Source: Symbiodinium natans
Lineage: Eukaryota > Sar > Dinophyceae > Suessiales > Symbiodiniaceae
Assembly (NCBI GenBank): GCA_905221605.1
Contig: CAJNDS010002104.1
Span: 266,001 to 330,000 of the forward strand
Reading direction: 5' to 3'
DNA: 64,000 nucleotides
A program made the position numbers and the translations under genes. Shown here piece after piece: positions 34,666-46,689 of the stretch. How positions within the stretch are numbered: the stretch's first letter is position 1; each line of letters begins with the position of its first letter. The notes beneath the pieces are model-generated. The model did not search any database. It worked only from the letters and a program-made list of their open reading frames with translations, and was not told the DNA's origin.

Positions 34666-35636
34666 AGGAAAACAGACATGGATGTTCCGCGAATAGGGGA
34701 ATCCCGGATTCACTCCCAAGAGACTCTAAACCAAGTCATTAGTTCGAGAGACTGCGGTGCGAGGATGACCCAAGTGTAGGGTTTCTTTCCCCTTGGACCA
34801 CTTCTCGGGTTTAGGGGTGTAGAGTCTCGCTCCCCAAGTTTCCGGCCTGCACTGCTGCTACCGTACCACTCTGCAGGGAAAGTCAAGGAGGCCTTCCGGG
34901 ATAGAGTTTGGGGAGGACGCCGGAGTTCTGAGGATCTGCTGAGGCCACGGGGCATTGGCTGACTCAAAAGAACAGCACGGCACTAGATTTAATTGCGTCA
35001 GGGTGTTCTATGCGTGTGTGGCACTTAGCTTGAGACTCCCCAGCAGAAGGAGACATGCTCTGGGGCGCCGGCATGCTCGAGCATGTGGGCCATGCCGCGT
35101 TGATTCTGCATTGGGTCGGCTATCCGAAGGCCCAAGTATGTTGACATACAAGCTGGGCATATGCGTCCACTCAGAAACATGGCTCTAGTTACGACGGTCA
35201 AAAACAAGCGGAAAGCACACACTCACACACAACATGCAAGGACTGACCGACTGCATCGGCATCTTTGCAGCATGACATTCATTACGTGCAGGCATGTAAG
35301 GCAAGAATATGCACACCTTCAGTCAGGGTCCTCTTCTTCATCGATGGACCCCACATGAAACTCCAGGTGCGCCTGATGCTCAGAGGCAACATCTGGCAAG
35401 GCAAAGCATGCACTCTCCCTGAACCACAGGGGTCCTTCTCATGAGCACGGGGGACTTCGAAAAGCGTTGCGTGCAACTTCGGCGCTCATGTTCTAGCCAT
35501 GATCATTCGATGCCCCAGGGTGAACCCTTGCCTCGACCCGTCCTGCTGGGACTTGATGGCGCAAAATCACGTAGCGCATGCCATTGGGCAGCACACCACG
35601 CCTTGCAATGCAGAAGCAGGCTAACAAGATGTTGCC

Positions 35637-35706
35637 ACGGGGGTTTACGAAAATAAGGGACTCCTAGTCTAGACCCCAAATAGTAGGATTCCCTTATAAT
35701 AAGGAA
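35637..35706. mobile_element. Foldback element, family C, truncated copy
   Basis: Starts GGGGGTTTACGAAAATAAGGG-like and contains CCCCAAATAGTAGGATTCCC, the reverse complement of the interior of the copy at 52758. The far end has no matching arm, so it is truncated or diverged. Confidence 0.45.
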
Positions 35707-37991
35707 CCGATAAGGTCCCCCTCATCTTCCACATGTCTACTACAGAGAGTTCCGCGGATACGAGTCAAAATCCTCTTGTCAGTCACGCAGCTTGTCTGAA
35801 ACCCTTTGTTGCGCGTGGCGACGTAGCAGTGGACTGGAGCAGCAGATATCCACATTGTACTGTTGTGGACGCGGACTCTGTCGTCCTACATTGCTTGGCC
35901 TTCAGGTCTTAATAAAGACCTCTGGAGGAGTAGGGAGTCGTGAGGCTCGGCGGGCGCAATTGGTGCAGGAAGCATTCATGGTTCAACCTACTCCATGCAT
36001 GGCAGCGCGCGAACACTTCAGGATCTTTCAAGTTTCATGCTTGCCAATGCCTCTCTGGAAGGCCGGACGACGACTCATCTGTCTTGATTGCTGCCGGCAT
36101 CTCCTGCAGTTGCGTGGACCGGGACTCATGAACCACAATTCCGGAACCGTTCGATCGCCCAACCACCGCCCCCATTCTTCATATCTGTAGAGATCATGAT
36201 GTTTAAGTGCCAAGGACGACCCCAGTAACAATGAATAACACACCCAGTGCGCTTCGTTTCAACAGTCAAGAGTTAGGCATTGCATATCCCCCCATCAACC
36301 CAGTACGCTTCCACCGACTTCCAAGAAGCCAATCACACCCATAACCCGTTCCTAGCTGGGTAGTGGAACTTCAGCCTCACGTCGGTGTCGGGCCTGAACG
36401 GCTGTGGCCTTGCACGCCGAGGCAGTCTTGCACGTCGACGATTGCTTCTTCCTTCCCTCAGGCAACGTCAAGCAAATTTGGCGGGCACTTAGCGAACAGG
36501 TTAAATGGCATCAGCAGAACCAGCTGCAATTTCTTGCTCTGTCTTTTTTGCTCCAGATCACCTCCACAAGGACTCTAATCTGGGGTCTTAGCTATGTCAA
36601 GAGAACTTCATGGCACAGCCGCACCAACTTGGACCCTTAAATGGGTGCAAAATCTCTGATGTTGGAATGATTCCGGTGGAAATAACCATGCGGAAATCAC
36701 CACGCATGACCTTTGACCGCAGCTCAACCTCCCTGGCTGAGCCTGTGCTGCAGCAGCTGCTGCACATCTCTGCCTGGGACGCCTCTGCAAGTACACGGTA
36801 AAGCTTCCGATCTCTACCATTCTGAATGATGTGTTGTGCATGTTTTTTCATTCCATGTGGGCTTGGTCGGGGGTTCAAGGAACACGTCGAGGTCGTAGTC
36901 TCTTTCAGACTAAAGTGCGGTTGCGATGCCAACTTGTCTACAAGAAGAAGGACGAGCTTGGAACGACCATGCCAGCATTGATTTGTGTTCTGAATGGGTC
37001 GTATAGGGTTCGTGAGAGACTGTCTACTAAACTGCATACAGATGCATGCCCTCTCAAGGTGCCACTCCTACACGTACATGTCGAAAGCGCCTCATTGCCG
37101 CAACTCCTGCGGCCAAAACCATGGTGCCGGCGGCAGCCGAGGATGCGCCTTGATACTTGACACTCTACAGCAGCCCAGTAGCATCCATGCGACATGCCCC
37201 TACGATGGCATGCTTTGCTTTCATCAACGCTCATTCCGAGGGGCTGTGCAAACCTTGCAAGTCCCTGGTGATCTTCATGACTTTGAAGGGTACTCTAGGC
37301 TAACAAAACACATAGCGACGCTAGATCCGAGCGAACAGGACGTGCCATGCCGAACTCGAATGCGCACCTCGCTGTGGAGCCTCATGGCCCGTGCGATCGC
37401 GCCGCAAATCGAACCTGCAAGCATAGTGGCATAGTGTCATTCAGCAAAGGCATGTTTGGCACCTTTTTTTTGAAGGCAAATGAAGCCACCGAAAGCATAC
37501 CATCTACATTGAGTCTGCACGTCACGCAGCATCCCACATGGACATGCTGAGAAGCAGAGGTTTGTGTGTCAAGAAACCTGCAGGCAGTCCGTGACACCAC
37601 CGTTGAATCTGGGTGCCCTCGGAACTATCAACAAAACTCCTCGCCTAGCGACCGGCACTGCTTGCGGAGCCCCGAGGGCAAAGGCCTCACCGTCATAGCT
37701 TCCATCTTTGTATGCCAAGGGCCCCTAAACCCTAAACCCTAAACCCTGATAATGGGGGGCCTTGCTGGTCCCAGGATGAGAGTGCGTTCGGGGTGTGGCC
37801 AAGGGGTCCGGCTGCCCCTGTTGCTGCTTGAAGAGGCCTTCTGGGCATTTCGGCCACAGACCCCCAATAACTACGAAGCGTTTAGGGTTTAGGGTTAAGG
37901 GTTAGGGTTTAACAAGGAAAGGCCAATCTTTCCTGAAATAAGAACCATCATCAAGCATAGTGCCCATCATAACCACAATAAACATCGTCAT

Positions 37992-37992
<1 letters not shown>

Positions 37993-38025
<33 letters not shown>

Positions 38026-38028
38026 CAA
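37993..38028. repeat. ATC trinucleotide repeat
   Basis: About eleven TCA/ATC units. Imperfect AAT/ATC-type tracts occur at 18640-18725, 24515-24597, 53675-53785 and 60800-60845, and a short ATC run at 50850-50873. Confidence 0.9.
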
Positions 38029-39018
38029 CATTACTCGTAGTGATCATCACACTGTAGCATTATTTATCATAAACAAACTTGCTAATAAACCAGGGGGAGC
38101 TCCCAAGCGCCCCCATGTTCCCAACCCTGAGAGCCCAAGGTCAAAGATGAAGGTGTCAAAGAATGCAGCTCTGCGTTCTGAATAGCAGCCTAGTGCCACG
38201 ATGTGACACAGGGCAAAGGATGTTAGGGGTGGGCTTGTGAATTTAACGTAGGGCACGCCATCGTCAACGTTTCATGAGAACTGGCCAACCTCGGAGAGGA
38301 GTGCCATGGCGATCGCGTGAAGCTGGTGGCTGTGGCAATCGGAGAACTCCACAACAACAATCGAGAAATGGCAATTGCTGCAGCTGCTGATGAATTGTCG
38401 TTCACTTCACGCATCAATCTACAGCCTCATGCTTGAACTCAGCGCTGTGACGCGGTGTGTTGCTGGTTGCTCATTGTTCACATGCAGCTGCAACATCTTT
38501 GTCAGCACGTCCGGCAGAGAAGTTTGACTGTCTCAACTGCGCCTGAAGAATTCAATTGTTTCAAGAAAAGCACAAAGTATCAACTCAGTTCCAAACTTGA
38601 GACGGCTTAGGGCTATTCTGTTCCGACTGCGCACGGGCCTTTTGACAAGAGTGCGTCCAAAGGGTCGCTAGCAGATGGACTTGACTCATGGTACGTTGCT
38701 CTCCCACTGTTTTAATCTGTTTTGACGAAGCAACTGGAGTGAGAACAACAATTTAGCCATCTACGCAGACTAATTTAGGAGCCTTGCTCTGCCTGATTTG
38801 TCAGACATGCATCGCGCGCTGAAGGCGCTCTGCCGCTCGATGGGCGGCGCCTTCTCCATCACGCAGAGCCCCCTGTCCGCAGCACATCTTGCAGGTGTGT
38901 GGGCCTAATTGCCTGGACACCCTACCACAACACGCAGTGGAGCGCAACCATGGCGAAGAAACACAATGGCCAGGCAGCCAAGCAGAGGGTCCAAATCTGT
39001 GAGTGTAGAGGTCTTATG

Positions 39019-39096
39019 GTAGTTACATGGTCCCTTAATTGGGGAACCCTTTTAGACCCTTTATACACCCTGTAAATAGCAGGGCCCAGGTGGGTA
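39019..39096. mobile_element. Dispersed short repeat, family F, copy 2
   Basis: GTAGTTACATGGTCCCTTAA, then CCCTTTTAGACCC and CCCTGTAAATAGCAGGGCCC, parallel to the copy at 5521. Confidence 0.4.
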
Positions 39097-39625
39097 TTCC
39101 GACCCGTCGATTCTATGTGTAGCGCGTGGCAAGCTTGGCACCTCGATGTAGCCGTTGCCGAAACCAATGTGGTAGTCAGAGCCTGACTGCAACGAATCAT
39201 GTCCCAAAGCAACCGAAACAGCCGAAGGAATCGCGCAACGGCCCCCGGCCAAAAAAATACCCAATCCGGCGAGAATCGTCAAGGCTAGCCTAGACCGCTA
39301 CGACAGGAGACCCTTTCTGACTTGAACATTCCATGCCAAAGTGGCCATAGCGCATCTGCTTCGCTGTCATCTGCTTTATAGGCCCAAAGTTGGCCAAAGG
39401 GTGCTCAAAACTGCGGTCGTGCCATCCCCACATGCCCCACACCCGGCCAACGGTCTGTGAGGGAGCTGGGTTTTAGTTGAAAGTTGAAAGAACTAGCGTG
39501 GCGGGCCTGAACTTCGCGGCTGAGTACCAAGCCCAAAGCGCAACCAATAGTGCACAAGCAAGCGGTGACACGGCAAGTCTTGCTTCATGGATGCTGCGCT
39601 GGCAGCTGCTCCTGTGTCCATGTCA

Positions 39626-39669
39626 CCCTAAACCCTAAACCCTAAACCCTAAACCCTAAACCCTAAACC

Positions 39670-39736
<67 letters not shown>

Positions 39737-39748
39737 ACCCTAAACCCT
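39626..39748. repeat. CCCTAAA array with CCCTCAA variant block
   Basis: Six perfect CCCTAAA units (39626-39667), ten perfect CCCTCAA units (39668-39737), then CCCTAAA again. The variant is confined to one block. Confidence 0.95.
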
Positions 39749-39847
39749 GCCTGCCAAGAAGACGTTGGGGAGCTTCTCCATGTTTTGGAAGGCTGTCCAG
39801 AACCTTGGAGCTGCAGTGCTGCACGACCGTGACCCATTGCAAAGCTT

Positions 39848-40310
39848 CGTTATATATATATATACATACATAATATAGTATCGTTATATATATATATATA
39901 TACATAATATAGTATAGTATAGCATAATATGACATTATGTTATATAATATTATATGATATTTACATTACATGATATGATATGATATTATATTCGATTAGA
40001 CTATATGATAGTGTATTGTATTGTATTATATTATATTGTATTATATTCTATTATTATATGTTGACATATGTTCTATGATATAATATTGTATATTATATTA
40101 TATCATATTATATCAAATTATATCATGTTATATCATATTATATCATACTATATTATAGATCATATTTTATGATTCTGATATTATATTAAATATGTTGATA
40201 TTATATATATATATATACAGACATATATATATATATATATGCACATATATGTAAAGACATCTGTATTTGACATTTATACTCGTGTGTATGTGTGTATTGG
40301 TATGTATATA
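39848..40310. repeat. AT-rich tract of TATAT/TATTATA repeats
   Basis: Over 400 bases of nearly pure A/T made of TATATAT, ATATTATAT and TATCATATTA units, with several near-palindromes. No gene is seen. Confidence 0.85.
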
Positions 40311-41296
40311 TATAGAGGGATAGAGCTATGTGGCTGTGGTTGAATTTGTTTACTCCAAAAACTGGCTATTCTTGTGCTTATTTGGTATGACTGGTGATCA
40401 TTGCATGCGCAACTAAGGCTTGGTGATGGCGACAGCCATCAACCTACTTCCTCCTATCGCCGTGAGGGTGTAGACTTCGAGTGTGAAATCTTGAATATAG
40501 GGACAGAAATAAGTGATTTGACTTTGCACCACGTATTGGCATCCGAAGCCTATGCCCCTGAGTGACAGGACAGGTTTTCCAAAACAAGATCAGTTGCCAG
40601 CGCCCCCCCCCCCCCCCCCCCACACCTCCGCAACCCCGTTAAGCCAAGCAGCGCCGGAACCGACATGACACCTGGTGTGAAGAAGCCGGTGTAAGCTCCC
40701 CGAGCAAATGGCTGATCCTGGGTGGACAGGCAAGAGCGCGCCACGGACTGGAAATAGCAGCATAGCTAGTTAGCCTGAGCAGGCTTGAGCCATTCAATCT
40801 CAGCATCCGCCCAGTTGTGCGTCACGAAGCTTGGTCTCAGTGTTTTGGCCTTCCGGCTGAGAGGTGGCTCAAAGGCACGCATCTGACACCGATCATGAAT
40901 CAAGTGTCCTAGTACATCCTCGCATGGCCTTTGAGCTGTTGAAGCTCATCGCCAGGAACTCCAGGAAGCGCTCCTGTCAAAGTCACAAAAACAGCACTTG
41001 TAAGCCTGTTGCTTCACTTCCACGGCATGGAAGGCCTGCTGCTCATTCTGGCTCATCTGTAGAAAATGAAGGTTCTGCCGGCCCTCCACAAAACACACCT
41101 AGGCTTCATGGTCAAGGGCTCCCTGCACTCAAACCACATGTTCCATCATGGGCAAGCCTCTTATGGGCCAAGAGGCGATAACACCAAGTCGTCTGGAGTA
41201 GGGCGAGTGGTCCATGCACTGGACAAACCTTGATTTCTGACAGACCAAGTCTACGTTCTGTTCGTCCATCCGTTTGTTGTGCATCATGACACAAAT

Positions 41297-41402
41297 GGGG
41301 GTTTACGATATTCGGGTTTGCCTAGTTGCGGTGTCCTTATTCTAAGGGGATCCCACTATTTGGGGGGTCTATTTTAGGAGCGCCCTATTTTCGTAAACCC
41401 CC
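41297..41402. mobile_element. Foldback element, family C, full copy
   Basis: 106 bp with ends GGGGGTTTACGATATTCGGG and CCCTATTTTCGTAAACCCCC. Flanks CAAAT and CAAAT are identical. The interior contains GGGGATCCCACTATTTGGGG, shared with the copy at 52758. Confidence 0.7.
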
Positions 41403-41546
41403 CAAATCATGACCAGGCCAGGCACAAAGGCAGATCGGTGTCGGGGGCGGGGAGCGACAGCTTCGGTGGCAGGCTCGTGGACAGGATTTCACCCTGCAGG
41501 CCAAGCTCCCTCCACCATGGCCCTTCCTTGTAGACGGCTGCCTGAA

Positions 41547-41634
41547 TGGGTTTAGGGTTTAGCCTCGGTACACTTCTCGATTTGTTTAGGGTTTAGGGTT
41601 TAGGGTTTAGGGTTTAGGGTTTAGGGTTTAGGGA
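41547..41634. repeat. TTTAGGG islands flanking a shared motif
   Basis: Two units, then GGTACACTTCTCGATTTG at 41567-41584, then seven units. Confidence 0.9.
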
Positions 41635-43434
41635 TCACGGGCATATGCCGACACTGCATCCCAAGCAGATACCGGGCGAGAGGTTCTTGGAAGAACCGAT
41701 GTCATCTCATGCGGCGAATCTCGTCTGCAATCTGCCTACCGCAAGCAGCACAAGTGTCTGTCAGGTGGCCAGCTTGAGCGAAGTCCCCATCGGCATCCTT
41801 ATAGACTTCAAGCGAACTTCCGTACTGTGCGTTGGAGAACAGCTTTTCAACGGGGAGCCTAAGTCATAAACATAAACAATGTGGGGGGGGGGGGGTGACC
41901 CAATCCTCAGTGAGCCGCCAAAGTTATTTTGCGTAGGGCGAAGGCTCTATCGGAGTCCCTCCTTTAAAATTCGAACCTTCCAGCAAAGCACCCCACAAGA
42001 GACACTTGCGATTGCGCTTTCTCGCTGCGCCGCTGGCTTTCATTCGTCTGCCTACTTTTGCTGAACGCTTTCGTTGCTCCATAAGGATCTAGATGTTCGA
42101 TACCTGTCATCCTGTCACTCATGATGGCACCAACATTCGGCCCAGTTTCCGCTGCAACCACTGGGCATCGGCACCACCCAAAGGCGGATCGAAACTTATA
42201 CCCAATATTGCTGAAGGAGGTCCTGGCTCTATGTTTGTCAATACTAAGAATCTGGGCAGTGTTCCCTCCGAGTCCTGTGAGGATTGCTGCTCGCGCACGG
42301 AAACTCTTCCCTGATCGAACGCGGACCTCCACGCCCTCACCTTAGCCGATGAGGCCGTGGCAAAAGCTGCTGAGCTACTACTAGACAGCCCAGGCACGGT
42401 CGGATTTGACAGAGGTCACCTCCTGGCCCAAGAGCACAGAATCCCCAAGCTTCGCGGCAATGCGGAGTGGGATGGCTTGAGTTCCTCAGGCCCAGGCTGT
42501 GGCTGCGCGTCCAAGAGTATTTTAAAACTATCTATTACTTGATTCATAGATGACTACAATATGATTGCATTTTGATGCATGAAGGAATGTATTTAAAAGC
42601 AGGTTCATAGTTATTTGATTGCTCTGTGCTTGTATTCATATGAGTATCTATGTATTTATACAGTTGTTGTTATAGCGTTAACTGTACTGATATTGATATG
42701 GCCATGCCACGAAGGCCACAACAACAAGGCTTGACAACTGCATCGGCGCCTCCGCGCACTCGATACTGCGAGTCTGCGCCCTTGCTGTTGCAGCCTTCCA
42801 CATGCTTCCCCGCGCCAAGAGAGGCAGACAGTGCCTAGTATATTAGTATATTGGTTCATGGGGATAGTAGTGTGCTAGAAAAGATGGTGTGTTGTCAGAC
42901 TGTTATACTGAATCTCGTCCTTGAGACATTCTCGCGCTGCACAAGACGCGCAGGCATGAGCAGCTATCTCGCATCGAAGACTCAGAGCAAATCTTTGCAG
43001 CTGCATAAGATGTCCACGGCCACATAATTACGAGTACCTCTACCATTTGGACCATTAAAACAGTCAGGCCATGTCAAACCTTCTCAATCTCCATGCCTTT
43101 GAAGGACAGGAGGTTGTACAGGAATGAGACCGCTTCTGGCTCCTGTGCGTTTTTCTCGTGGATGCCTCAGCACTTGCAGCGAGAACAGGCGTCTTGCAAC
43201 TGCAGACGATGAGGTATCAAACCAAAGGGGCACAGTGTCCCAGTGATGCCGACAAAGGTCAGTTTCTCAGCACCTGCTCGGCATCCTGCCCAAGGCGTAG
43301 CAGGCCGTTACCGTAACTTAGAAATTAGGGGGGAGCGACTGTTGAGAACTTCAGAACTTCCACCCTGAAGCAGCTCCGGTCGAAGGACTTCTTTGTTGAA
43401 CCTGGCATGTCTTTCACGGGCCCATCGCGGAGTT

Positions 43435-44910
43435 GCGTGGGCTGAGAAGCTTGCGCGTGCTGCACATCCTTCAACTGTCACCGGCCAATCCAGCCTTGCC
43501 CCAAGTCACCACAGATCCATCAGCCCGGATCGCAACAAACACCCCAAAAGAAGCTTGCAACTGCAGCACGTTCCTCAGCTCACTTTGTACGGAACTGCTG
43601 TCGCCTCCATATGCAGCATCCCCCCAAGTCACTGCAGATCCATCAGCCCGGATTGCAGCAAAGGCCTTTGAAGAAGCTTGTACCTGCTGCACGTCCTTGA
43701 GCTCACCTTGTACGGTACTGCTGTCGCCGCCAAATGCAGCATCGCCTCAAGTCACCACAGATCCATCAGCAAGGATCGCAGCAAACGCCTTTGAAGAAGC
43801 TTGTATGTGCTGCACGTCCTTCAGCGCACCTTGTACGGTGCTGCTGTCGCCGCCACATGCAGCATCACCCCAAGTCACCACAGATCCATCAGCCCGGATT
43901 GCAGCAAAGGCCTGTGAAGAAGCTTGCACCTGTTGCACGTCCTTCAGCTCACCTTTTGCGGTACTGCTGTCGCCGCCACATGCAGCGTCGCCCCAGGTCA
44001 CCACAGATCCATCAGCCCGGATCGCAGCAAAAGCCCTGCCAGAAGCTTGGACCTGCAGCACGTTCCTCAGCTCGCCTTGTACGGCACTACTGTTGCCGCC
44101 ACATGCAGCATTCCCCCAACTCACCACAGATCCATCAGCCCGGATCGCAGCAAACGCCCCAAAAGAAGCTTGTATGTGCTGCACGTTCTTCAGCTCACCT
44201 TCTACGGCTCTGCTGTGGCCACGAAATGCAGCATCGCCTCAAGTCACCACAGATCCATCAGCCCGGATTGCAGCAAAGGCCTGTGAAGAAGCTTGCACCT
44301 GCTGCACGTTCTTCAGCCCACCCTCTACGGCACGGCTGTTGCCGCCAAATGCAGCATGGCCCCAAGTCACCACAGATCCATCAGTCCGGATTGCAGCAAA
44401 GGCCTTTGAAGAAGCTTGCACCTGCTGCACGTCCTTGAGCTCACCTTGTACGGCACTGCTGTCGCCGCCACATGTAGAATCAGCCCAAGTCACCACAGAT
44501 CCATCAGCAAGGATCGCAGCAAATGCCCCGAAAGAAGCTTGTATGTGCTGCACGTCCTTCAGCTCACCTTGTACGGTGCTGCTGTCGCCGCCACATGTAG
44601 CATCGCCCCAAGTGTCCACAGATCCATCACACAGCAGAAAAGCCCAGGCAGTTCTGTTCTGGTGTACTCTCCAAAAGAACTTTGAAGCTTTAGCGCGATG
44701 CTCTCCCACATGCAGGGTCAACACATCGTTGTCTCGCAAGCCTGTTTCCTTGAAAGCGCCTCTGGCCAGTGCCTCTCCAGAAGCTGTCAGCAGCTTTCCT
44801 TTCCCCCACTCCCAGAGCACTCTGGGCCATCTGTCTCAAGCAGTCAATGGAGACGTCGGGCTGTATTTCCAAAGTAACACCCCGGCCACTCGTGCCGCTC
44901 GAACCGCCCC
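43435..44910 (-). pseudogene. Broken RCC1-like repeat gene with ubiquitin-like leader
   Basis: Reading on the minus strand, a ubiquitin-like segment (VTLEIQPDVSIDCLRQMAQ, then GKLLTASGEALARG and TGLRDNDVLTLHV) is followed by ten tandem units of exactly 123 bp (41 residues). The unit core is AFAAIRADGSVVTWGDA and GELKDVQQVQAS, an RCC1-like beta-propeller repeat. Three breaks are visible. The leader changes frame in a run of five G (44801-44805 on the plus strand); with four G the two halves would join. The Trp codon of VVTWGDA is TGA at 44239-44241 and again at 43747-43749, with the frame continuing unchanged after both. An eleventh unit, ending with the TGA at 43471, has an internal deletion. 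The leader probably begins at an exon boundary near 44910; the first exon is not found. The 514-codon plus-strand frame here is the antisense shadow. Alternatives to decay are homopolymer sequencing error and mRNA editing. Confidence 0.75.
43513..44640 (-). repeat. 123-bp coding tandem repeat, about 10 units
   Basis: The marker CAGCCCGGAT or its variants recurs at 43521, 43644, 43767, 43890, 44013, 44136, 44259, 44382, 44505 and 44628, always 123 bp apart. No unit has lost the spacing, so the array has stayed in frame despite its stop codons. Confidence 0.9.
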
Positions 44911-45271
44911 TCGGGCTGCGATATGTAAGGTTCTTGGTCCCAGTGGTGGGGGTTTGAGCCCAAAACCCGAAACATAAAGCCTACAGCATGAGAATCTCTC
45001 ACCGTGGACAAAGAGGGTTCCCCGTTTGTTTGGTCTCAATGGGGTATATCAAGGAACCTTACCTCCATAAACTAGGGAAAACGAGGTGGTGCCTAGTACA
45101 AGTAGAGAAGCTGTAGCCGGTCAAGGTTCGTAGAACCCGACATTAGAGCTGCCTATGATTCTCCTTCGAGCAAGCCCCAAGCAGCATAAGCAGCAAGTCC
45201 CCTCAATGTCGGTCCCCTCGTTTATGACCCCAGCGAACTGTGAAAGTGCAAGCCCACAAACCCCAACACAC

Positions 45272-45308
45272 CAAACCCTAAACCCTAACCCTAAACCCTA
45301 AACCCTAA
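45272..45308. repeat. CCCTAAA island
   Basis: About five units including one short CCCTAA. Further small islands are at 46744-46768, 47190-47231 and 48799-48822. Confidence 0.85.
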
Positions 45309-45747
45309 TTACACCCCAGAATCTCTTAGGGCCGATAAGGTTTCCAGGGTACCAGCTCCCGGGCACCCACCAGGTTCCATGGTTCGGGGTCTGAACCTGA
45401 GGGTATAGGGTTTTTTTTTCGCTCCCGCATAGCTGGCCGAACGAACCGCAGGCAGGGTGATTTGATGGTCTGTCCGGACCGGAGAAAAAGAGTGGCCCCA
45501 CTTGAGGACCTGCAAAACGACCTGCAAAAACGCTCTCTTCCCCACTACTTCTTCCAACCAACAGCATCAATTCAGACGACACCCATCAAAATAACAGAAC
45601 CCTGGAAGCCGGTTATCCCGTAAACCATGCCAGCATAATCCTCTAACCCTTCGAGCCCTCTGACTTGAAACTCTTGACCGCTCTACCCCTTTCAGCGCGT
45701 CTGCCTGAACCGGGTGCATGAGCGAGGCGGGCCGGTTAGCGACAAAA

Positions 45748-46179
45748 CTATGTGGAACATCTGTCACTTGACTTGACGGTGCTCACGCGGTGTAGAGTTC
45801 TAATGCTTTTTCTTTCCCGGGTTTCAGTGAAGTGAGATTCGCGATGTGACTCTGAAAGCCTTTGCTGGGCATGCTCCTGATGTTCCGTTAACGCCCGTGA
45901 CAACAGAGCTGCAGAAAGTTGTAAGAATGTCCTTTGGTTTCGGTTGCAGCGGCCTAGGCAAATGGTTTCTAGCTCTTGCTCGTCTGGGAATCGGAGCCGG
46001 TTTCGTTTAAGGTGAAAGGCCCTGAAAAGCCCTTGTCTCACGCAAACATCGTATGCAACTAGCATATGCATGCTGCGCATTCCCAAGACAACACACTGAA
46101 GGCCAAAAGCAGGAGGTCCTTGCCCTCCAGCTTTCCACCAAGCGCCCCCCAGGTGGTGTCTCTGTCGGCTTCTCTCCAT
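45748..46179 (-). CDS. Hypothetical Gln/Arg/Glu-rich ORF
   Basis: From ATG at 46179 the minus strand is open for 143 codons to a stop at 45748; the frame is open eleven codons further upstream without another ATG. The middle reads FRAFHLKRNRLRFPDEQELE and the end is rich in Gln, Arg, Glu and His. No opposite-strand frame of similar length competes. GTTCAG lies some 10 bases before the ATG and could be an acceptor. No family is recognised. Confidence 0.3.
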   Translation of the reverse strand: MERSRQRHHLGGAWWKAGGQGPPAFGLQCVVLGMRSMHMLVAYDVCVRQGLFRAFHLKRNRLRFPDEQELETICLGRCNRNQRTFLQLSAALLSRALTEHQEHAQQRLSESHRESHFTETRERKSIRTLHRVSTVKSSDRCST

Positions 46180-46446
46180 GCAGAAGACCTGAACTACCCG
46201 GAGGGACTCCAATACCCCTTCAGTAAGGATACTTCCTTAACATGTAAGAGGCCTCCTTATGTGGTTTGAGGAGTATTCCTTAATGAAGGCGTATTGAAGT
46301 CTCTGGGTAGGCCAGGGCTGGCCAGGCAACGGCATGGCATGCACGGGCAATGATGGCACGGCCAAGTCATGCCAAGGAGCGTGCCGTTGGCAGTCCAACA
46401 CCTGCCGTCTGATTTGGGGCACTGCACAAGTGTGGTTTCATGACTC

Positions 46447-46689
46447 GTGTTCTCAGGGCCTGTCGCTGATGCCTGCAGCTTTTCCATCGATGAAATCCTA
46501 AGTTTCTCTGAGATCGACACAAGGCCAACAAAAACAAAAGGTCAAAAAGGGCCAAAAGCGCAAAGCCAGACAACATTAGACAACATATTGCCCGAAGCAC
46601 CCTCCACCACTCAATCTGGCACCAGTCGGCCACGCGACTCCAACGCGCTGCAAGGACGTGATGGAGCGAGATGGAAGGGCTGCCTTTGA
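46447..46689 (+). CDS. Candidate exon, polar linker-like
   Basis: The plus strand is open for about 80 codons after TTCTCAG at 46452-46458. It reads DACSFSIDEILSFSEIDTRP, then a Lys/Thr/Gln-rich stretch, ending TGA at 46689. Composition suggests a disordered segment. A minus-strand frame (46367-46633) is open over the same bases, so strand is uncertain. Confidence 0.2.
   Translation: MFSGPVADACSFSIDEILSFSEIDTRPTKTKGQKGPKAQSQTTLDNILPEAPSTTQSGTSRPRDSNALQGRDGARWKGCL

Larger units (their letters stand above)
34666..43430. other. No supported gene
   Basis: Contains truncated and full family C elements, telomere-like arrays and the AT-rich tract. Two overlapping minus-strand frames at 41964-42397 look protein-like (one has LVLTNIEPGPPSAILGISF) but no domain is recognised. 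Confidence 0.5.

Noticed and set aside
39626..39748. A true telomere
   Set aside because: Ordinary sequence continues for tens of kb on both sides, and other islands occur in both orientations.
43513..44640. CRISPR array
   Set aside because: The regular 123-bp spacing comes from coding repeats with no unique spacers.
43433..44977. 514-codon plus-strand ORF
   Set aside because: It is the antisense of the 123-bp RCC1-like repeats; the minus strand has the recognisable repeat residues.
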